Below, one piece after another: positions 20,017 through 32,010 of a DNA stretch of 64,000 nucleotides (positions are counted from its first letter, which is position 1; the number at the start of each line of letters is the position of its first letter). The stretch comes from Sipunculus nudus (Eukaryota > Annelida > Sipuncula > Golfingiida > Sipunculidae). The stretch spans positions 53,356,079 through 53,420,078 of the forward strand of contig CM049309.1 of NCBI GenBank assembly GCA_026874595.1. Direction: 5' to 3'. Position numbers and translations under genes: made by a program. The notes under the pieces are model-generated. The model saw only the letters and a list, made by a program, of their open reading frames with translations, had not been told where the DNA came from and did no database searches.

Positions 20017-22265
20017 TCCTAATTCCTTTCTCTTTCTTTCCCAACACATGTGCATTGAGCTGACAAAACAGCCAAGTCATATGACTTCACTCGTCAGGGG
20101 TTATCGTGTCACATGACGAAAGGTTAGGCATGGCGAGTAGGCTTACCCGATTGCCTACTGAGTCGGGTTGTCACGGCTAGCATGGAATGCACTCCCTTGA
20201 GCAGATACACACATACTGGTAAATAGCGATTGTCTCTGCGGAAAAAGCACTTAATATTTGTCATTAGCGCCAAAGATATTGAACTAAAAATAATGTAATA
20301 ACTACGATGATTTGCATGTTTCTCTAAATAAAACAGTCCAACCGTTCTTTATTTTTATCCATTCTTTTCAATGCGTTCCTATAGTGTCTGTGAAGAAAGT
20401 AAAATAATAACTCAGTGTTTAGGTAAAGCTGCGCAAAGCCCCCAGCAATTTAGTCTCTTGAAATTGTGCAAGAATGATTTGAATATGTTTTCTATGATTT
20501 GCTGGTTAGTTAGGGCAATCATTGGAAAAGGTCAAGACATAAAAAGGTCGGTTTCAATTTGGTGTCAATTTGGCCCCCCCCCCCCCCCCCCCCCCATCCC
20601 CGCCCCCCCCCCCCCCCCCCCCCCCCACCGTCAGGAAAAGGCCTTATATTGGCCTAGTTTGCATGATGTGGATAATTAGAGTACTACTAGCAGTAGAATT
20701 ATTGTTGTGTATGTCACAAATCTTTGATTTCCAGTAGAAATTTGCCGATTTTGAGCCCTAGCTTCTCGGACATCTCTTTCTAGAAAATAAATTTTGAACA
20801 TTTCGTTTTATGATGATGTACTTTTACCCGTTATTATCATAGTATCCCCTGATCATATGAAATTTTTATCTGAAATATATAATTTGGTAAAAATCCTCTT
20901 CCGCATTGATTAATGAAAAAAGTGCCTGAAAGTCCTTTTCGTCTAATTTTATTTTTTGTTTTTGTTTATTGACCTGCACATGTAAACAACAGATACGAGA
21001 ACACCCCCCCCCCCCCCCTTTAACCTCGATTAAGGCGTGGTTGAGAGGCGAGGCAGAACAACATTGAACCCCTCCTGAGATATGAGCCATTTATTTACTG
21101 CTGCTCCTTGTACTGGTTAGCTCTCCATCTCGCTTTACTTTAAGACTACAAACCTTTGTTTCCATAGTATTAGGCTCATATCGGCAAAAATGGGAATGGT
21201 GATTTAACGCAAGAAACTCTTAAAGGTTGTCTGAAAATTTCTAAACCTTTACCTACTTATATACCAGGTATATAAAATAAAAAAAAATGTATTATAATAA
21301 TTTCTCCTTCAGATTTTACGGATTCAGTTTTCTTCTAAAACCGGTAGCTTACTCCTGTGGGGACAAGTGGAATAATCGTGCACCTTGCGCTTTCAGTGGG
21401 ACAAAACATGAACATGGCATGCGCGCACATTTGTAGAGATGGGTTATAGCATTAATTAATAGAATCATATCTAGGCTGATGCTTAATGTATGTATGGCCT
21501 GTGTAAGAAAAAATTACATTGATTATATTTTCGTGATTCCATTTTCAACACTTGTTTAAGGTTCATACTCGTCTAAATATATAACAGCCACGTTTAAAAC
21601 AGAAACCTACAAGTACTAATCTTTTAACATTATACTGTTTAGCAAATGTCTGCATGGGGGAGGGAGCAATCATTTGTGGTTGTATGTTCTATTGAGGCAT
21701 TAGATGACAAAGTTTTGGCTGATTTTATCAGAGTTTTTTTAAGGCGCACCATGCAGACTAACAATATTCATTATAATCTATCGCAGTCCCTGCATATTCT
21801 AAGGACCTTCTAGAATCACGTATTAACACAGCCGATCAAATCCCTACAATTCCATTTGTTGCGAAACTTCAGTAGAACCACATGCCCCGTGCTTTACATA
21901 ACGATGTAAGTTATGGAACAGCAATCAAGCTGCGTGACCTTGTGTGGTATTGCTGCCAGAATAAGTGTCGCTTGAGGACTCTGTGAGTGATTATATATAG
22001 GTAATCACGACGTCACGTCAGTATGATGACCCTTACCATGTCCAGCGACTCTAGTGGTCAATATGCCAATCTTGGTGATCTGAACAAGTTTATGTACATG
22101 TTGATGTCTGGGCAACCTATCCAGTTTGTGAAAAAATAAATAAATCCTTGAATGTATTCTTGATATAAATGTATTGTGTTTGCACTTTGCTGGAGAAGGA
22201 GAGAGGAAGAGAATGAGAGAGAGCTATCAATGCAAACAGCCAACAAACAAAAGGTAAAAAAAAGT
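20017..22265. promoter_or_regulatory. Upstream region of the secreted glycosidase-like gene; otherwise featureless
   Basis: The first few hundred bases must hold the promoter and 5' UTR of the minus-strand gene. No TATA box is clear. Long C runs occur at 20,574-20,628 and 21,003-21,018. No ORF here has support. Confidence 0.35.
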
Positions 22266-22284
22266 AACCTCCTTAGCGGAATAA

Positions 22285-22367
<83 letters not shown>

Positions 22368-22400
22368 ATATATACAGAGCGAGAGAGAGAGAGAGTGCAT
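22266..22400. repeat. (TA)n microsatellite with adjoining GA tract
   Basis: This is an almost pure TA tract (about 22,287-22,364) followed by AGAGCGAGAGAGAGAGAG. ORFs made of Tyr-Ile repeats on both strands are artefacts of it. Confidence 0.95.
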
Positions 22401-23193
22401 GGAGCCTGTCTGAAACATCACCTGCCTATATTTAGACCCCTATTTAGTGATCCGTAGCTGACCTGTCTAAAAAGACCACCTGATAAGACCACTAATAAGA
22501 CCACCACATCATAATGTTTCATAATCCATATCTGGTTGACTTGGCGAGGAAAACTTTCTTCCCTTTTCTGGGATGATTATATGGTTTTATGTCCATCAGT
22601 CTACTTATCCCTTTTAAAATAATCACTTTCGAGAATTCCTATTTTTATTCATAGACCGAATCAAACTTCAAAGGTTAAAGATTTAATATTGCAACTCAAT
22701 ATGGCAATTTAATATGGCAATTCAATGTAATTTTCATGCTGATCATTCTTTCTACACATTATTATGAACATTATAACATTTTTATTTCAATATTATGTAT
22801 TTATGAATAAATAACACTGGTACTAGTGTGTCACAATCAGAAGCCAATTGATTGGTATAGTTATAAAAGCCTGTATATATCCAGCCACACTATACCCCAC
22901 GTCTGTGAGTAAGCAGCCTACAACCGATAATTGTCACTAATTGATTTTCCTATACAAGCTTTTTGTCTATATCATATGACATGGGAGCACCCCATGCTAA
23001 ATTACACAAAACGAGACCTGAATATGTGATATTTAGAAATTGCTCACTGCCTAATCCAACATTACAAACAACGAAAGCTATATAAATATTTATAAGCCAC
23101 CGAAAGACCATTGATGACACAGTGCAGTTTCTAATGTCCCGAGGATAAATGAGATCTAGCGTTAGCAGTAGATAATCACCCCTCTGTGGTTTA
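22401..23193. other. Intergenic, with a fragment of the CAGTGAAACC/GACCACC repeat
   Basis: GACCTGTCTAAAAAGACCAC with repeated TAAGACCACC at 22,459-22,507 resembles the ends of the TIR elements at 37.7 and 39.6 kb. The rest is AT-rich with nothing recognised. Confidence 0.5.
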
Positions 23194-23222
23194 TTGAGTT
23201 TCTTAGCGGGTTATACTTCGAC

Positions 23223-23772
23223 TTACAAATACAGTTGGCCCAAGCCTTTTAATATCATATCAACAAACAAGGCCATCCCCTCGTGGGGTAAAGGCGCCGC
23301 AGTGCTCAGCGTGAAATACTCATCCGACGGCCGACTTTCAAGTGTTGCGCTAATAAGTAATGCGTCGGTCACCACAGATTTAATATCAGACGAACATAGT
23401 GTTTGGCGGGCTCGCCTCGAGTAAACAGGGCGTCCTACCAATACAATAGCCGTGGTGTACCTTTCTCTCAGTGGTGTCGTATAGAAATTGAATTTCTTCC
23501 CATATGCCCTGAACTCTCCACTTGTGGGCGACTTATAGTGACTTTTAACTATGTTTGTTGAAATAAGAATATTCATAACCGCCCAACTACTGTCAGTATT
23601 ATCCGCTAGGTGACCCATTGATTCGCTTCCCCGCGCCAGTCCATGGTGGCAATACATTAAAGACGTTCGATCGTTTCTATTTAGTTTCACAGGTCGAACA
23701 TAATGTAGGAGGACATAGCGTGTTTGTCTACGCTGATCAAGTACCACCGGTATACTGTTTAGAAGGGTAGTC
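23223..23772 (-). CDS. Uncertain ORF or exon, unknown product
   Basis: An open minus-strand reading frame of at least 174 codons lies in a locally GC-richer segment. A possible acceptor (TGTCAG) sits at 23,778-23,773, after which the frame reads TTLLNSIPVVLDQRRQTRYV. The stop is at 23,225-23,223. There is no ATG at the open-frame start and no domain I recognise. A plus-strand ORF of 76 codons overlaps it. It could be a terminal exon of an unknown gene or a remnant of a mobile element. Confidence 0.22.
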
Positions 23773-24788
23773 TGACATTCGGAAAGCTAACATACACGAT
23801 CGAGACATTAAAAAATTAGACAGAAAAAAAAGATCCTTTTTATCTGTCTACTGGAAATATCATGTGACCAGGAGAGCTCCCTAAAATGCAAGTACTGTTA
23901 AAAACTGAATGATGGACGTTGCCATGACAATCAAGTGATCAGCTCGCAGCGTTTGTAGTGGTGCTACAAGCCGGTGTCACTCAAACCCAGCTGGAGTCTT
24001 CATCAACCGTTTGAGTCTTGTGTGATACGGGTCCGATGTATCAGTATCGACATATTTTCATCGGAGCACTGAATGACATTATATCCACCCATCGGTATGC
24101 ACAGGCCTTAAGATCTGATTACCAGGTCGAAGTGTGAAGACAGATAAACCATCATCGTTTAATCCGTCATAAGTGTCGGTATCATCACGCCTTTTTTATT
24201 AGTTATACAAGTGAACATCTATAAACAGGTGATGAACAATTCTGCCTCATGATTTGGTGATGTGGTAACCTTGTTATGTATGTTGATATAAGAAAGGCAC
24301 AGACTGACAGATACCGAGGTACCCAGGTACAGTTTACAGCCAGTATACATGAGTACTTCAGTGCGAACGTGTCCACCGGGACTGTGGAGAGCTTGATTAC
24401 GGTACAAACGTGTCCAACACCATCGTAAACTCTATAACGCTTTATGTTTAAGAGTCTTGTACTCTTTGTAACAAGGCACTTTTTCATTATAAGCTTATAT
24501 GTTAAACACTGCTCAACACACGGATTTACCCACAGATCTTTGTCTGGGCTGATATCATACTATTTCAATACCAGGAAGAACTTACATATTTATTTATTCT
24601 GATATTTAAGGTCCCCACTGGATGTGACCAGGGGATATGGAAGGGTCAGTGTTAGAGACAACCCTGCAATAGAAACAGCAAAGGTGATATACAACCAGGT
24701 GCTTGCTCAAATATCGCAAGGGCAGGATTTTGAACCATTTTCCCATGCTCCAAAGGTGATAAGTAGTTTGTGAATACAAGGTACGATC
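23773..24788. other. Intergenic upstream of the coiled-coil ORF
   Basis: No supported gene is present. It may contain the promoter or 5' UTR of the ORF at 24,789. Small ORFs on the minus strand overlap each other and have no support. Confidence 0.4.
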
Positions 24789-25217
24789 ATGTTTGGCATG
24801 GATGAACAGACGCGGCAGGTCCGGTTTGAGGACATGCGCCTTCAAGCGCGGAACCGGAAGTTGTACCTAATGCATCGGGAACTGGATAAGCAATGTGAGA
24901 AAGAAGTGCGTCGTCATGAACACGACAGTCGCGTAGTGACAGCAGATATAAGGCGGCAGCAAAAACTGATGGAGCAGAAAAAAGTAGATCTGCAGAAACA
25001 ACAAAAACGTATTGAGGTGCAACGAAAACGCACACACACTCTATTAGCTCAAATGGACCGTTCTCACCAAACCTTTCATTTCCAGACAGAGAGAAGCCAC
25101 ACTGTGTTCAACTTCCAGAGGAACAGACCAGCGAATGATGACGTAGAACTACTCAGGGCAGTGGGTAAACTGGTTTTACCAAAAAGTATGAGAAAACGTC
25201 GAACGCAAAACAGCTAG
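24789..25217 (+). CDS. Small basic coiled-coil protein, function unknown
   Basis: The ORF is 142 codons. Its ATG has A at -3 and is the first Met after an in-frame TGA just upstream. The protein is rich in Arg, Lys and Gln. Residues about 10-95 (RFEDMRLQARNRKLYLMHRE, RRQQKLMEQKKVDLQKQQKR) have a long charged helix or coiled-coil pattern. The C-terminus ends in a module DDVELLRAVGKLVLPKSMRK followed by RRTQNS. Diverged copies of that module follow in tandem after the stop. I do not recognise a family. It may be one exon of a larger lineage-specific gene, or an intronless gene whose 3' end has been truncated by a stop. Confidence 0.5.
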   Translation: MFGMDEQTRQVRFEDMRLQARNRKLYLMHRELDKQCEKEVRRHEHDSRVVTADIRRQQKLMEQKKVDLQKQQKRIEVQRKRTHTLLAQMDRSHQTFHFQTERSHTVFNFQRNRPANDDVELLRAVGKLVLPKSMRKRRTQNS

Positions 25218-25665
25218 AAACGCGAAGTTCAAGTTACCAAGGATTATTTATGATGATGTAGACCTGCACAGGACTGTTGGGAAACTGGTCTTACCTAAAA
25301 GAATGAGAAAACATCGAACGCAAATCGGGTGGAACGCCAAGGTAAAACTGATGAGGATTTTCATTCTGATGTAGAAGTTTTTCGGACATTTTGTAAAATG
25401 ATCTAAGCCGGACACGTGAGGAAACTTCATGCACAAAACAGAGACATTGTGTCTATATAAGTAAGGATGATTTACTACGATATAAGGAAACTTCATGCAC
25501 AAAACAGAGACATTGTGTCTATATAAGTAAGGATGATTTACTACGATATAAAACTATTCGGGGCAGTTAGTAAACTTGTTAAACCGAAAGGTATTAGAAA
25601 ACGTACCCAAAACCGCTTCATTGATAATATAGAACTGCTCAGGACAGTGGGAAGTCTGGTATGAA
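25137..25665 (+). repeat. About 115-bp tandem coding-derived repeats after the coiled-coil ORF
   Basis: Units start near 25,137, 25,252 and 25,368, with disturbed units near 25,543 and 25,627. The second unit still reads DDVDLHRTVGKLVLPKRMRK, the fourth reads as LFGAVSKLVKPKGIRKR, and the last as DNIELLRTVGSLV. Later copies carry stops and frameshifts. A roughly 60-bp direct duplication (ACTTCATGCACAAAACAGAG onward) occurs at 25,425 and 25,491. Confidence 0.7.
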
Positions 25666-27065
25666 TGTATGCGTAAACTTCTTAAGCAAACAGCAAAAGA
25701 CTTTACGTTTAAGAAGTAACCTGCGTAAGTGCTGATGGTGAACTACTGAGATGAGTCGGTTAACTAAACTTCTCACACGACGGTTATACACTACAGTTGC
25801 TCCAGATCTCCTTCGTTTGAACCGTTGCTCTGTGTAGCAAGATTCTCTGGGTCTCATCACCAGGGCGCGCACAGGACAAACAGTTATAATCGACCAATGA
25901 GAGTGTGGTATCACATTAATCATGCCGCACCAAGTTTTAAACCCGCGACACCCCGCTCACGTCAAATTCTTGGCCCTTTGCCAGCCCTGGTGTTGAGACC
26001 CCGAACAACTTGCTAAACAGAGCAGCGGCGCAAACGAAGGCGATCTAGAATAACTGCAGCGTACAAAACGTGTATTGGTGAATCCCGATATGATTGTACC
26101 TAAGAGCACGTGTTTGAAAATGTGGTTCGCAGATGAGGCGGGAACAATCGGGTAACATGTTGTAAAAAGGAATTTTAATGTCAGTGATGTATGTAAATCT
26201 CCCAGAGCGCTGGGTGACCGGTCTTTCATTAAATAGGATAATACATATTTTTCTTCGAAACACTTGTGTAAGTACCTTACATAAACTACTGAAATGTTTA
26301 AAAATGATACGATAGTTCACAGAAACTTTCTTTTTGTCGGTTTTAAGTTTCAAGAGATTGAGCGGTCCTAGGTCATCATTTGACGGTTATTCTTGTTATT
26401 AAATATGATATTGCTTTTCATCTGTGAATTTTAAGAGCTATATCAATACAACTGAATATGACTAAATCTTAGCTCATATAAGAAAACTCTTCAACAAGCA
26501 ACGAACTTTGAAAAGTTCTGTTCGAGTTGAAATATAATAATCGTGTTTTGTGTAGATGTCTAAATGCGAGGGAAAAAAATTCAAAGGGTCGACCTAAATC
26601 TTCAGGTTATAAGGGAATTTCCGCAAAAGCACGCAGGAAAACTATAACTTTTGCTTTACAACCATGGTCCTCATGGGTATATAGCAAGCAGGGCATGTAA
26701 GATTTCTTTGTATAAATAAGTATCTACATAACACAAAAGGTAAACGACAACAGGGAGAGAGACAATAGGAAAGAAGCCTGTAGTATTTCAGTTCTAGTAA
26801 GTATCCGTTTTTGTGGAGATTTTGAAGATTTTTCGTCATTTGCGTATCATCTGAGAAACATTTGTACTTCAAATGCTTTATTTTTGAATATGTCATCAGT
26901 CTTATCCATGATGGACCTCAATATTAAAAATCTATAAAACCTGATGCATTTTTTTTTTCTTAATTATCCCTCAGCTCCATGTTTTTCATTGCGAGTACAC
27001 GCACCGTATCTGACAAGAATTCAATCACCATATTAATGTTCATAACATGATTTTATTAACATGAT

Positions 27066-27067
<2 letters not shown>
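25666..27067. other. Intergenic, nothing recognised
   Basis: This is mixed-composition sequence with short overlapping ORFs on both strands and no motif, repeat or splice pattern that I can support. Confidence 0.4.

Positions 27068-27118
<51 letters not shown>
27068..27118. repeat. (TA)n microsatellite at the left edge of the Penelope-like element
   Basis: A pure TA tract of about 50 bp abuts the first codons of the truncated retroelement. Confidence 0.95.
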
Positions 27119-27119
<1 letters not shown>

Positions 27120-27124
<5 letters not shown>

Positions 27125-28113
27125 ACCATTGAAACTAACCTGACCTGCACAGATTTCTTAGACGTAACATTTGACCTCCAAAATGACATCTTCTACCCTT
27201 ACAGAAAACCGAACAATGACCCGCTATATATCCACGCACAATCCATTCACCCCCCAGCTATTATTAGGCAGATACCTATGATGATCAGCAAGCGTGTATT
27301 TGACAACTCCTGCAATGAAGAGCTATTTATGAAAGCCAAACCCATGTATGACAAAGCTTTAGCGAAAAGCGGGTTCTCAGAAAGCTTAAAATATGTTGAA
27401 CCTACAGTAATAAAACAAAAGAAACAGGAAAAGGAAAATAATATGGTTCAATCCCCCTACAGCCGTCATGTGAAAACCAACATTGGCAGACAATTCATGA
27501 AACTAGTTGACAAACACTTCCCTAAAAATCACAGGTACCACAGGTTATTCAACAGGAACAATTTGAAAATTAGCTATAGCTGTCTACCCAACATGTCTAA
27601 CCTGATCAGCAAACATAAATGAAGGTTTTAAATACTGACAATGTTGTGAATGTACCTCAAAAACAATGTAACTGCCGTAAAAAAGACGAATGTCCTATGA
27701 ATGGTCAGTGTCAGCTGAGATGCATTGTCTATAAGGCAACAGTTAGAACAGACAATGACGAGAAACACTACATAGGGTGTACTGAAGGTGATTTCAAGAC
27801 AAGATACAATAACCACAAGCAATCCTTTCGTAACAGATCCCACGCTAAAAATATTGAACTGTCTGAACACATTTGGTCACTAAAAGACAACAATATCAAT
27901 TACAATCTCTCCTGGGAAATATCTGCCAAGGCAGCACCTTACTCCTGTGGGACCAGGAAGTGTGATCTCTGCTTGTCTGAAAAGCTACTTATAGCAACGC
28001 CCCCCAGCCCCCCCCCCCCCCCCCCCCCCGGATCATTGTTGAACTCAAGAGCTGAAATTCTCTCTAAGTGCCGCCACCAAAACAAATTCACTCTGAAATG
28101 TTTTAAAATCTAG
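27120..28113 (+). pseudogene. Penelope-like RT C-terminus plus GIY-YIG domain (frameshifted)
   Basis: The first frame (to 27,622) reads CTDFLDVTFDLQN, FYPYRKPNNDPLYIH, SIHPPAIIRQIP and later SYSCLPNMSNLISKHK, the thumb and C-terminal part of a Penelope RT. The reading frame then shifts. The second frame (from 27,619, overlapping as ATGA) has a Cys linker (CNCRKKDECPMNGQC, residues 17-31), then IVYKATV, KHYIGCTEGDFKTRYNNHKQ with YIG at 51-53, and LSEHIWSLKD with the catalytic Glu, then SCGTRKCDLCLSEKL. GIY-YIG nicks target DNA during Penelope retrotransposition. The C-terminus is disturbed by a C homopolymer (28,004-28,029) coding for Pro repeats, then resumes with LLNSRAEILSKCRHQNKF. Confidence 0.88.
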
Positions 28114-28715
28114 CATTCATACTAATTTCTACGTGCCCGCTCATCTCACCCCCCCCCCCCCCCCCCCCACCACGAGGATCCGCTGGGCAGACTCATCTGT
28201 TCAGGTGGTTGCTCTCTCACTGCTGGCTCGAAGAGTCCATTGGATGACAGGAAAGTTCTACTTTATCCTGGTCTAAGGGACTTTACGACCTTCAGCTGGG
28301 AGACCTGTACCACTTGGTATGAGTATAGTACATTTGCCTTTTATATTCCTTTTTATATTGTATATTTGCCTTTTGAATTGTATATTTTCATAGTATATGT
28401 GTATTGTATATTTATATCATATGTGTATACTACTGAAATGTCTCTGTACCCAGGACCCTATTAAATATCAGCTTACTTGCTAATGGGCTTCCTGGTAAAA
28501 TATCTTTGTATTAATTATAAACATTAAAACCACAATAAACCTCTGTGCCCTGTTATGTTCCAGAATCGCACGTGTACCCCGCCCAATCATATTGTGCCCC
28601 CGAGGACAATAGGATCAGTGTCAGTCATTAAATGTTCCCCCCAATACGCACAAAGCATAATCTCGTAATTTCGTACAGTCTCGGCTTTTCAAACCACGCC
28701 CCTTAGCTTCATTCT

Positions 28716-28782
28716 AACAACATTCACCTGATGATCGGGTCGCATCCCGTGAAACAGACTGCAGTGAATTTACAGTGTTGTT
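28716..28782 (+). ncRNA. Degenerate type-I hammerhead ribozyme-like motif in the Penelope-like 3' region
   Basis: The core CTGATGA (28,728-28,734) and GAAA (28,751-28,754) are intact. Stem I: ATTCAC (28,722-28,727) pairs with GTGAAT (28,764-28,769), extended by AACAAC (28,716-28,721) with GTTGTT (28,777-28,782) across a 7-nt bulge. Stem II: CGGG/CCCG with a hexaloop, but a T-T pair at its base. Stem III is very short (CA/TG, loop GAC). The predicted cleavage follows A28,763, but the usual U before it is C (TGCA). Hammerheads with short stem III are established for Penelope-like elements. This one is probably weak or dead. Confidence 0.55.
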
Positions 28783-28793
28783 TTTCTTCAGAG

Positions 28794-28795
<2 letters not shown>

Positions 28796-28872
<77 letters not shown>
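28796..28872. repeat. (TA)n microsatellite at the right edge of the Penelope-like element
   Basis: A pure TA tract of about 77 bp begins a few bases after the hammerhead-like motif. Confidence 0.95.
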
Positions 28873-28873
<1 letters not shown>

Positions 28874-31736
28874 CAGTAACCCGTAGCATAAACATATGCT
28901 AAACGCATGTATATAAAAAGATCGGTACACAGAGAGAAAACACTGGGAAAATACATATATGAGAGGAGTGGTGCTCTACTGTGTGCTTATTCTATATAGA
29001 TGTAAACTTGTCCTGTCCAGCATCCATTATCAAATATCCAAGGCTTTGTCACAGCTATCACCGCCAAATATTACACACACCGTGATCATATGAAATAAAT
29101 GTAACATCACTCCCTGACCCAACTGATATTTTCCACCCATTAAAAATAGTATTTTGCATAGACAGTGCAATAATCATTTTAATTTTGGAAAAGTTAAAAT
29201 GACGGTTTTGTTTGCTGAATATCATAATCCGTTAATATAAAATTGAAAATCCTTCCTTCATTGTACCTGTACATGTAAAGCCAGAGGAACAGAGCCGTTT
29301 CAAACCCATTTACACCATAAATGGTAATGTTTTGCCGGTGTGAATGCTCTATAAATGTTTAGGCCCACATCCAGAATGTGGCCAGTGACTGCTGTGCACG
29401 TGTCTGCATGTTGCTTCCTGTGTGAGATGTACATGCTCCGTGTCTTATTGCACCCAACGTGGATAAACTACCAACTAGTACCAAGCATGCAGCATTAGCA
29501 GTCTCGACAAAGTGTTCATGTGTATAAGAACAAACGAAACGTAAAGCCATACAAAAAAATATTGATCTATATATATGGATTCGCCGCTCTAATTTTTCGT
29601 GGATCAATTTTTTTTCATGCAAATGAAGACCAGGTCCTTTGTAATGCTGCTAATTTGTGTTATGGCACAAATTCCCTGGAATATATTTTAAGAAATGGAA
29701 AATGGACTAAATTTTGTATTGATCATATACACCATTTCAATCACTGGAGCAAAGTTTAGATTTTTCTCGGCAAGCTGGCAATATTCCACGCACTATGTCT
29801 CGGTCTGTAAAAAGAAAAAAAAATTCGATAGCTCTAACCATATTTTTCCAAGGAACAATAATTCTCTTTGTGTGGCCTTATATAAAAAGCGTGAGCTTAC
29901 TCGCATCGCTCAAAAAAAAAAAGTTTAGAAACCGTCTTGTGTGTTACAGTCTAAACTAATAGTCACACAACGAAGTCCTGCCTTCATTCGACTCAGTTGG
30001 GGACCTACATTCAGGAAAACAAGCCATTTTACCAGGCTCAAATAAACTAAAAAAAAACAATCACACACAATCCAGGTATATACACGAGGCAAAAGTAGCT
30101 GGTAAATTATATATTAGAATTTATTCTCATCCTGAATAAAGGAATATTTAATTAAAAATCGTTACACATAACAATATCTCATTTGGGAACCGTTTTGTTT
30201 AAATATACACATATAGCTACCGGCATTAAGAACCATATTGTGTTTTCCAAAACCTATACATCCCTACGCTTAAAATATATTCAAAAACGTGTAAATAAAT
30301 AATCAGTGAAACATGGACCGAAGTGCATATTCAAACACTAATATGAACATGAGCACAAAGAGTCTGATCAAGAGCTAACAAGGGCCCTTGGGCAATAATA
30401 CAGTACAATAATACAATAAAACAGTACCCCTTCCTCCCGGAATAATTACCACAAATTATATATGAAAGGAATCTGTCATGCATTATGCGTTTTTACCTGA
30501 CTTTGTTTTAAAAGGCACCTATCCAAATGACAGGTATGTTAAATTTATGTTTTCTCCTTCTGATATTCCAGTGTTTCGCTTCTGATATTCCAGTGTTTCG
30601 CTCTAAACTAATTTGGTTACTACTGTGCACCGGCGTAATCAGTGACGCAAAACATATCATAACGTGTATACTCCGTACAGCACAACTTTAAAAATCAAGA
30701 ATTTTCAACCGGTGTTCCCGCTGTGGTTCTTCTTTCGTGTTTCTTTTCCTTGTTTGGACGTTGTCGCGCATGCGCAAGATCGGACCTCTGGTCCCGGGTC
30801 TTTTATGAAAAATAGACATATACGTTGACTGCGTTTACTCACACAGAGAACCACAACAACGTATAAAGCTGGTGAAATGGAGATCAATGTGTTGGGAAGA
30901 TAGCTAAGAATCCTTTGTTTTCAACCACAATGAACCAATAGCGTGAGACAATACACATATTATTGCAAATGTTAATGTAGAGCTACCTTTAAGTGGCAGT
31001 GATGGGAACTTTGAAGGGTAACGTGTGCAAAACAGAAAATGGATTGTAGGTAGCGCCACCGGTCTTCTATATATACAAAACAGCTGTCCCAGAGGGCAAT
31101 CCGCAACCGACTCATGAGAATGGAGATACATGTATTAATCTTTTGAGAAAGCGCAAATAGGCCAATTCAATGTCAAGAATCACACTGGAGGTCATTATTA
31201 TAATCAAAACAGGTATCGTCTTCTGCCCCATATATGTGCACCTGCAAAATTTAACAAAATAAATAGATAAAATTCTTTTATTGCGCCCTGCAGAACTGAC
31301 TGCGGCGGTGGCGGGGCTGATGTTGGTTAACGGGTAGGCCTAATCACTGAAACCATATTAAAAAAACGACCTCCTGTTTGGGATATATAATTTTATATTA
31401 TACATATTTGCAACGTACAACCAGATACAGCCCGGTATTATATCTCTATTGAAGGCCAGATTTCTTATTAAGCTGACTCGGTGATTAACTCTGTTTTTAG
31501 AAGTGCATGGTTGCGGTGTATCCCTTTACATACGCGTGTGCGTTTGCTTTATCCCCTCGACACAACTATATGTGCTTAATTTCACACACGATATATACAT
31601 AATATTAATAAATATGCGCTCTCCAGTCAAATTAAGGTATAAAGGAAACTGATCTATCTATAAACGCACGAGTATATATAGGCTTAAAATTATTTGCTTT
31701 ATATTTCCTGGAGCAAACTTTTGAATATACCTATAG
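28873..31736. other. Intergenic, nothing recognised
   Basis: The sequence is AT-rich with many short ORFs without support. A perfect tandem duplication of a 22-base string beginning TTCTGATATTCC occurs at about 30,558-30,601. A somewhat GC-richer patch lies at 30,690-30,860. Confidence 0.4.
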
Positions 31737-31875
31737 AGTGATGCAGGTCTTGAGTGCAGACTTGGACTCGACTCATTTCTTTTTTTCAGGGACTCGGGCT
31801 TGAACTTGAGGGTCTTAAACTGAGAATTGTACTCAGACTCTGAGGTCAGGACTTGAGAAAGCAGGCAGTCCACCT
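31737..31875. repeat. ACTTGGACTC-family interspersed repeat, fragment
   Basis: It contains GACTTGGACTCGACTC, a TTTTTCAGGGACTCGG box, and GTACTCAGACT; the same boxes occur in the same order at 38,141-38,330. Confidence 0.65.
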
Positions 31876-31943
31876 CGTGAAAAAAAAGACAAACACTATA
31901 TCACGTAAGGCCTAACGTTCAGATTGTAAGATATATACTGTAA

Positions 31944-31944
<1 letters not shown>

Positions 31945-32009
<65 letters not shown>

Positions 32010-32010
32010 T
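31945..32010. repeat. (TA)n microsatellite
   Basis: A TA tract of about 60 bp. Confidence 0.95.

Larger units (their letters stand above)
27119..28795 (+). mobile_element. 5'-truncated Penelope-like element with GIY-YIG endonuclease
   Basis: The element starts directly at a (TA)n tract in the last part of a Penelope-type RT, continues through a Cys-rich linker and GIY-YIG domain, then about 680 bp of 3' sequence that includes C homopolymers and a hammerhead-like motif. It ends at a second (TA)n tract (28,796-28,872). TA on both sides suggests insertion into a TA microsatellite. A frameshift at about 27,619 and a poly-C run inside the coding sequence show it is inactive. Confidence 0.85.

Noticed and set aside
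20371-20679. Pro-rich 102-codon ORF
   Set aside because: It is produced by C homopolymers, with no domain and no splice context.
22058-22457. ORFs rich in Tyr-Ile on both strands
   Set aside because: They are translations of a (TA)n tract. The same applies to ORFs at 28,714-28,956 and 36,279-36,551.
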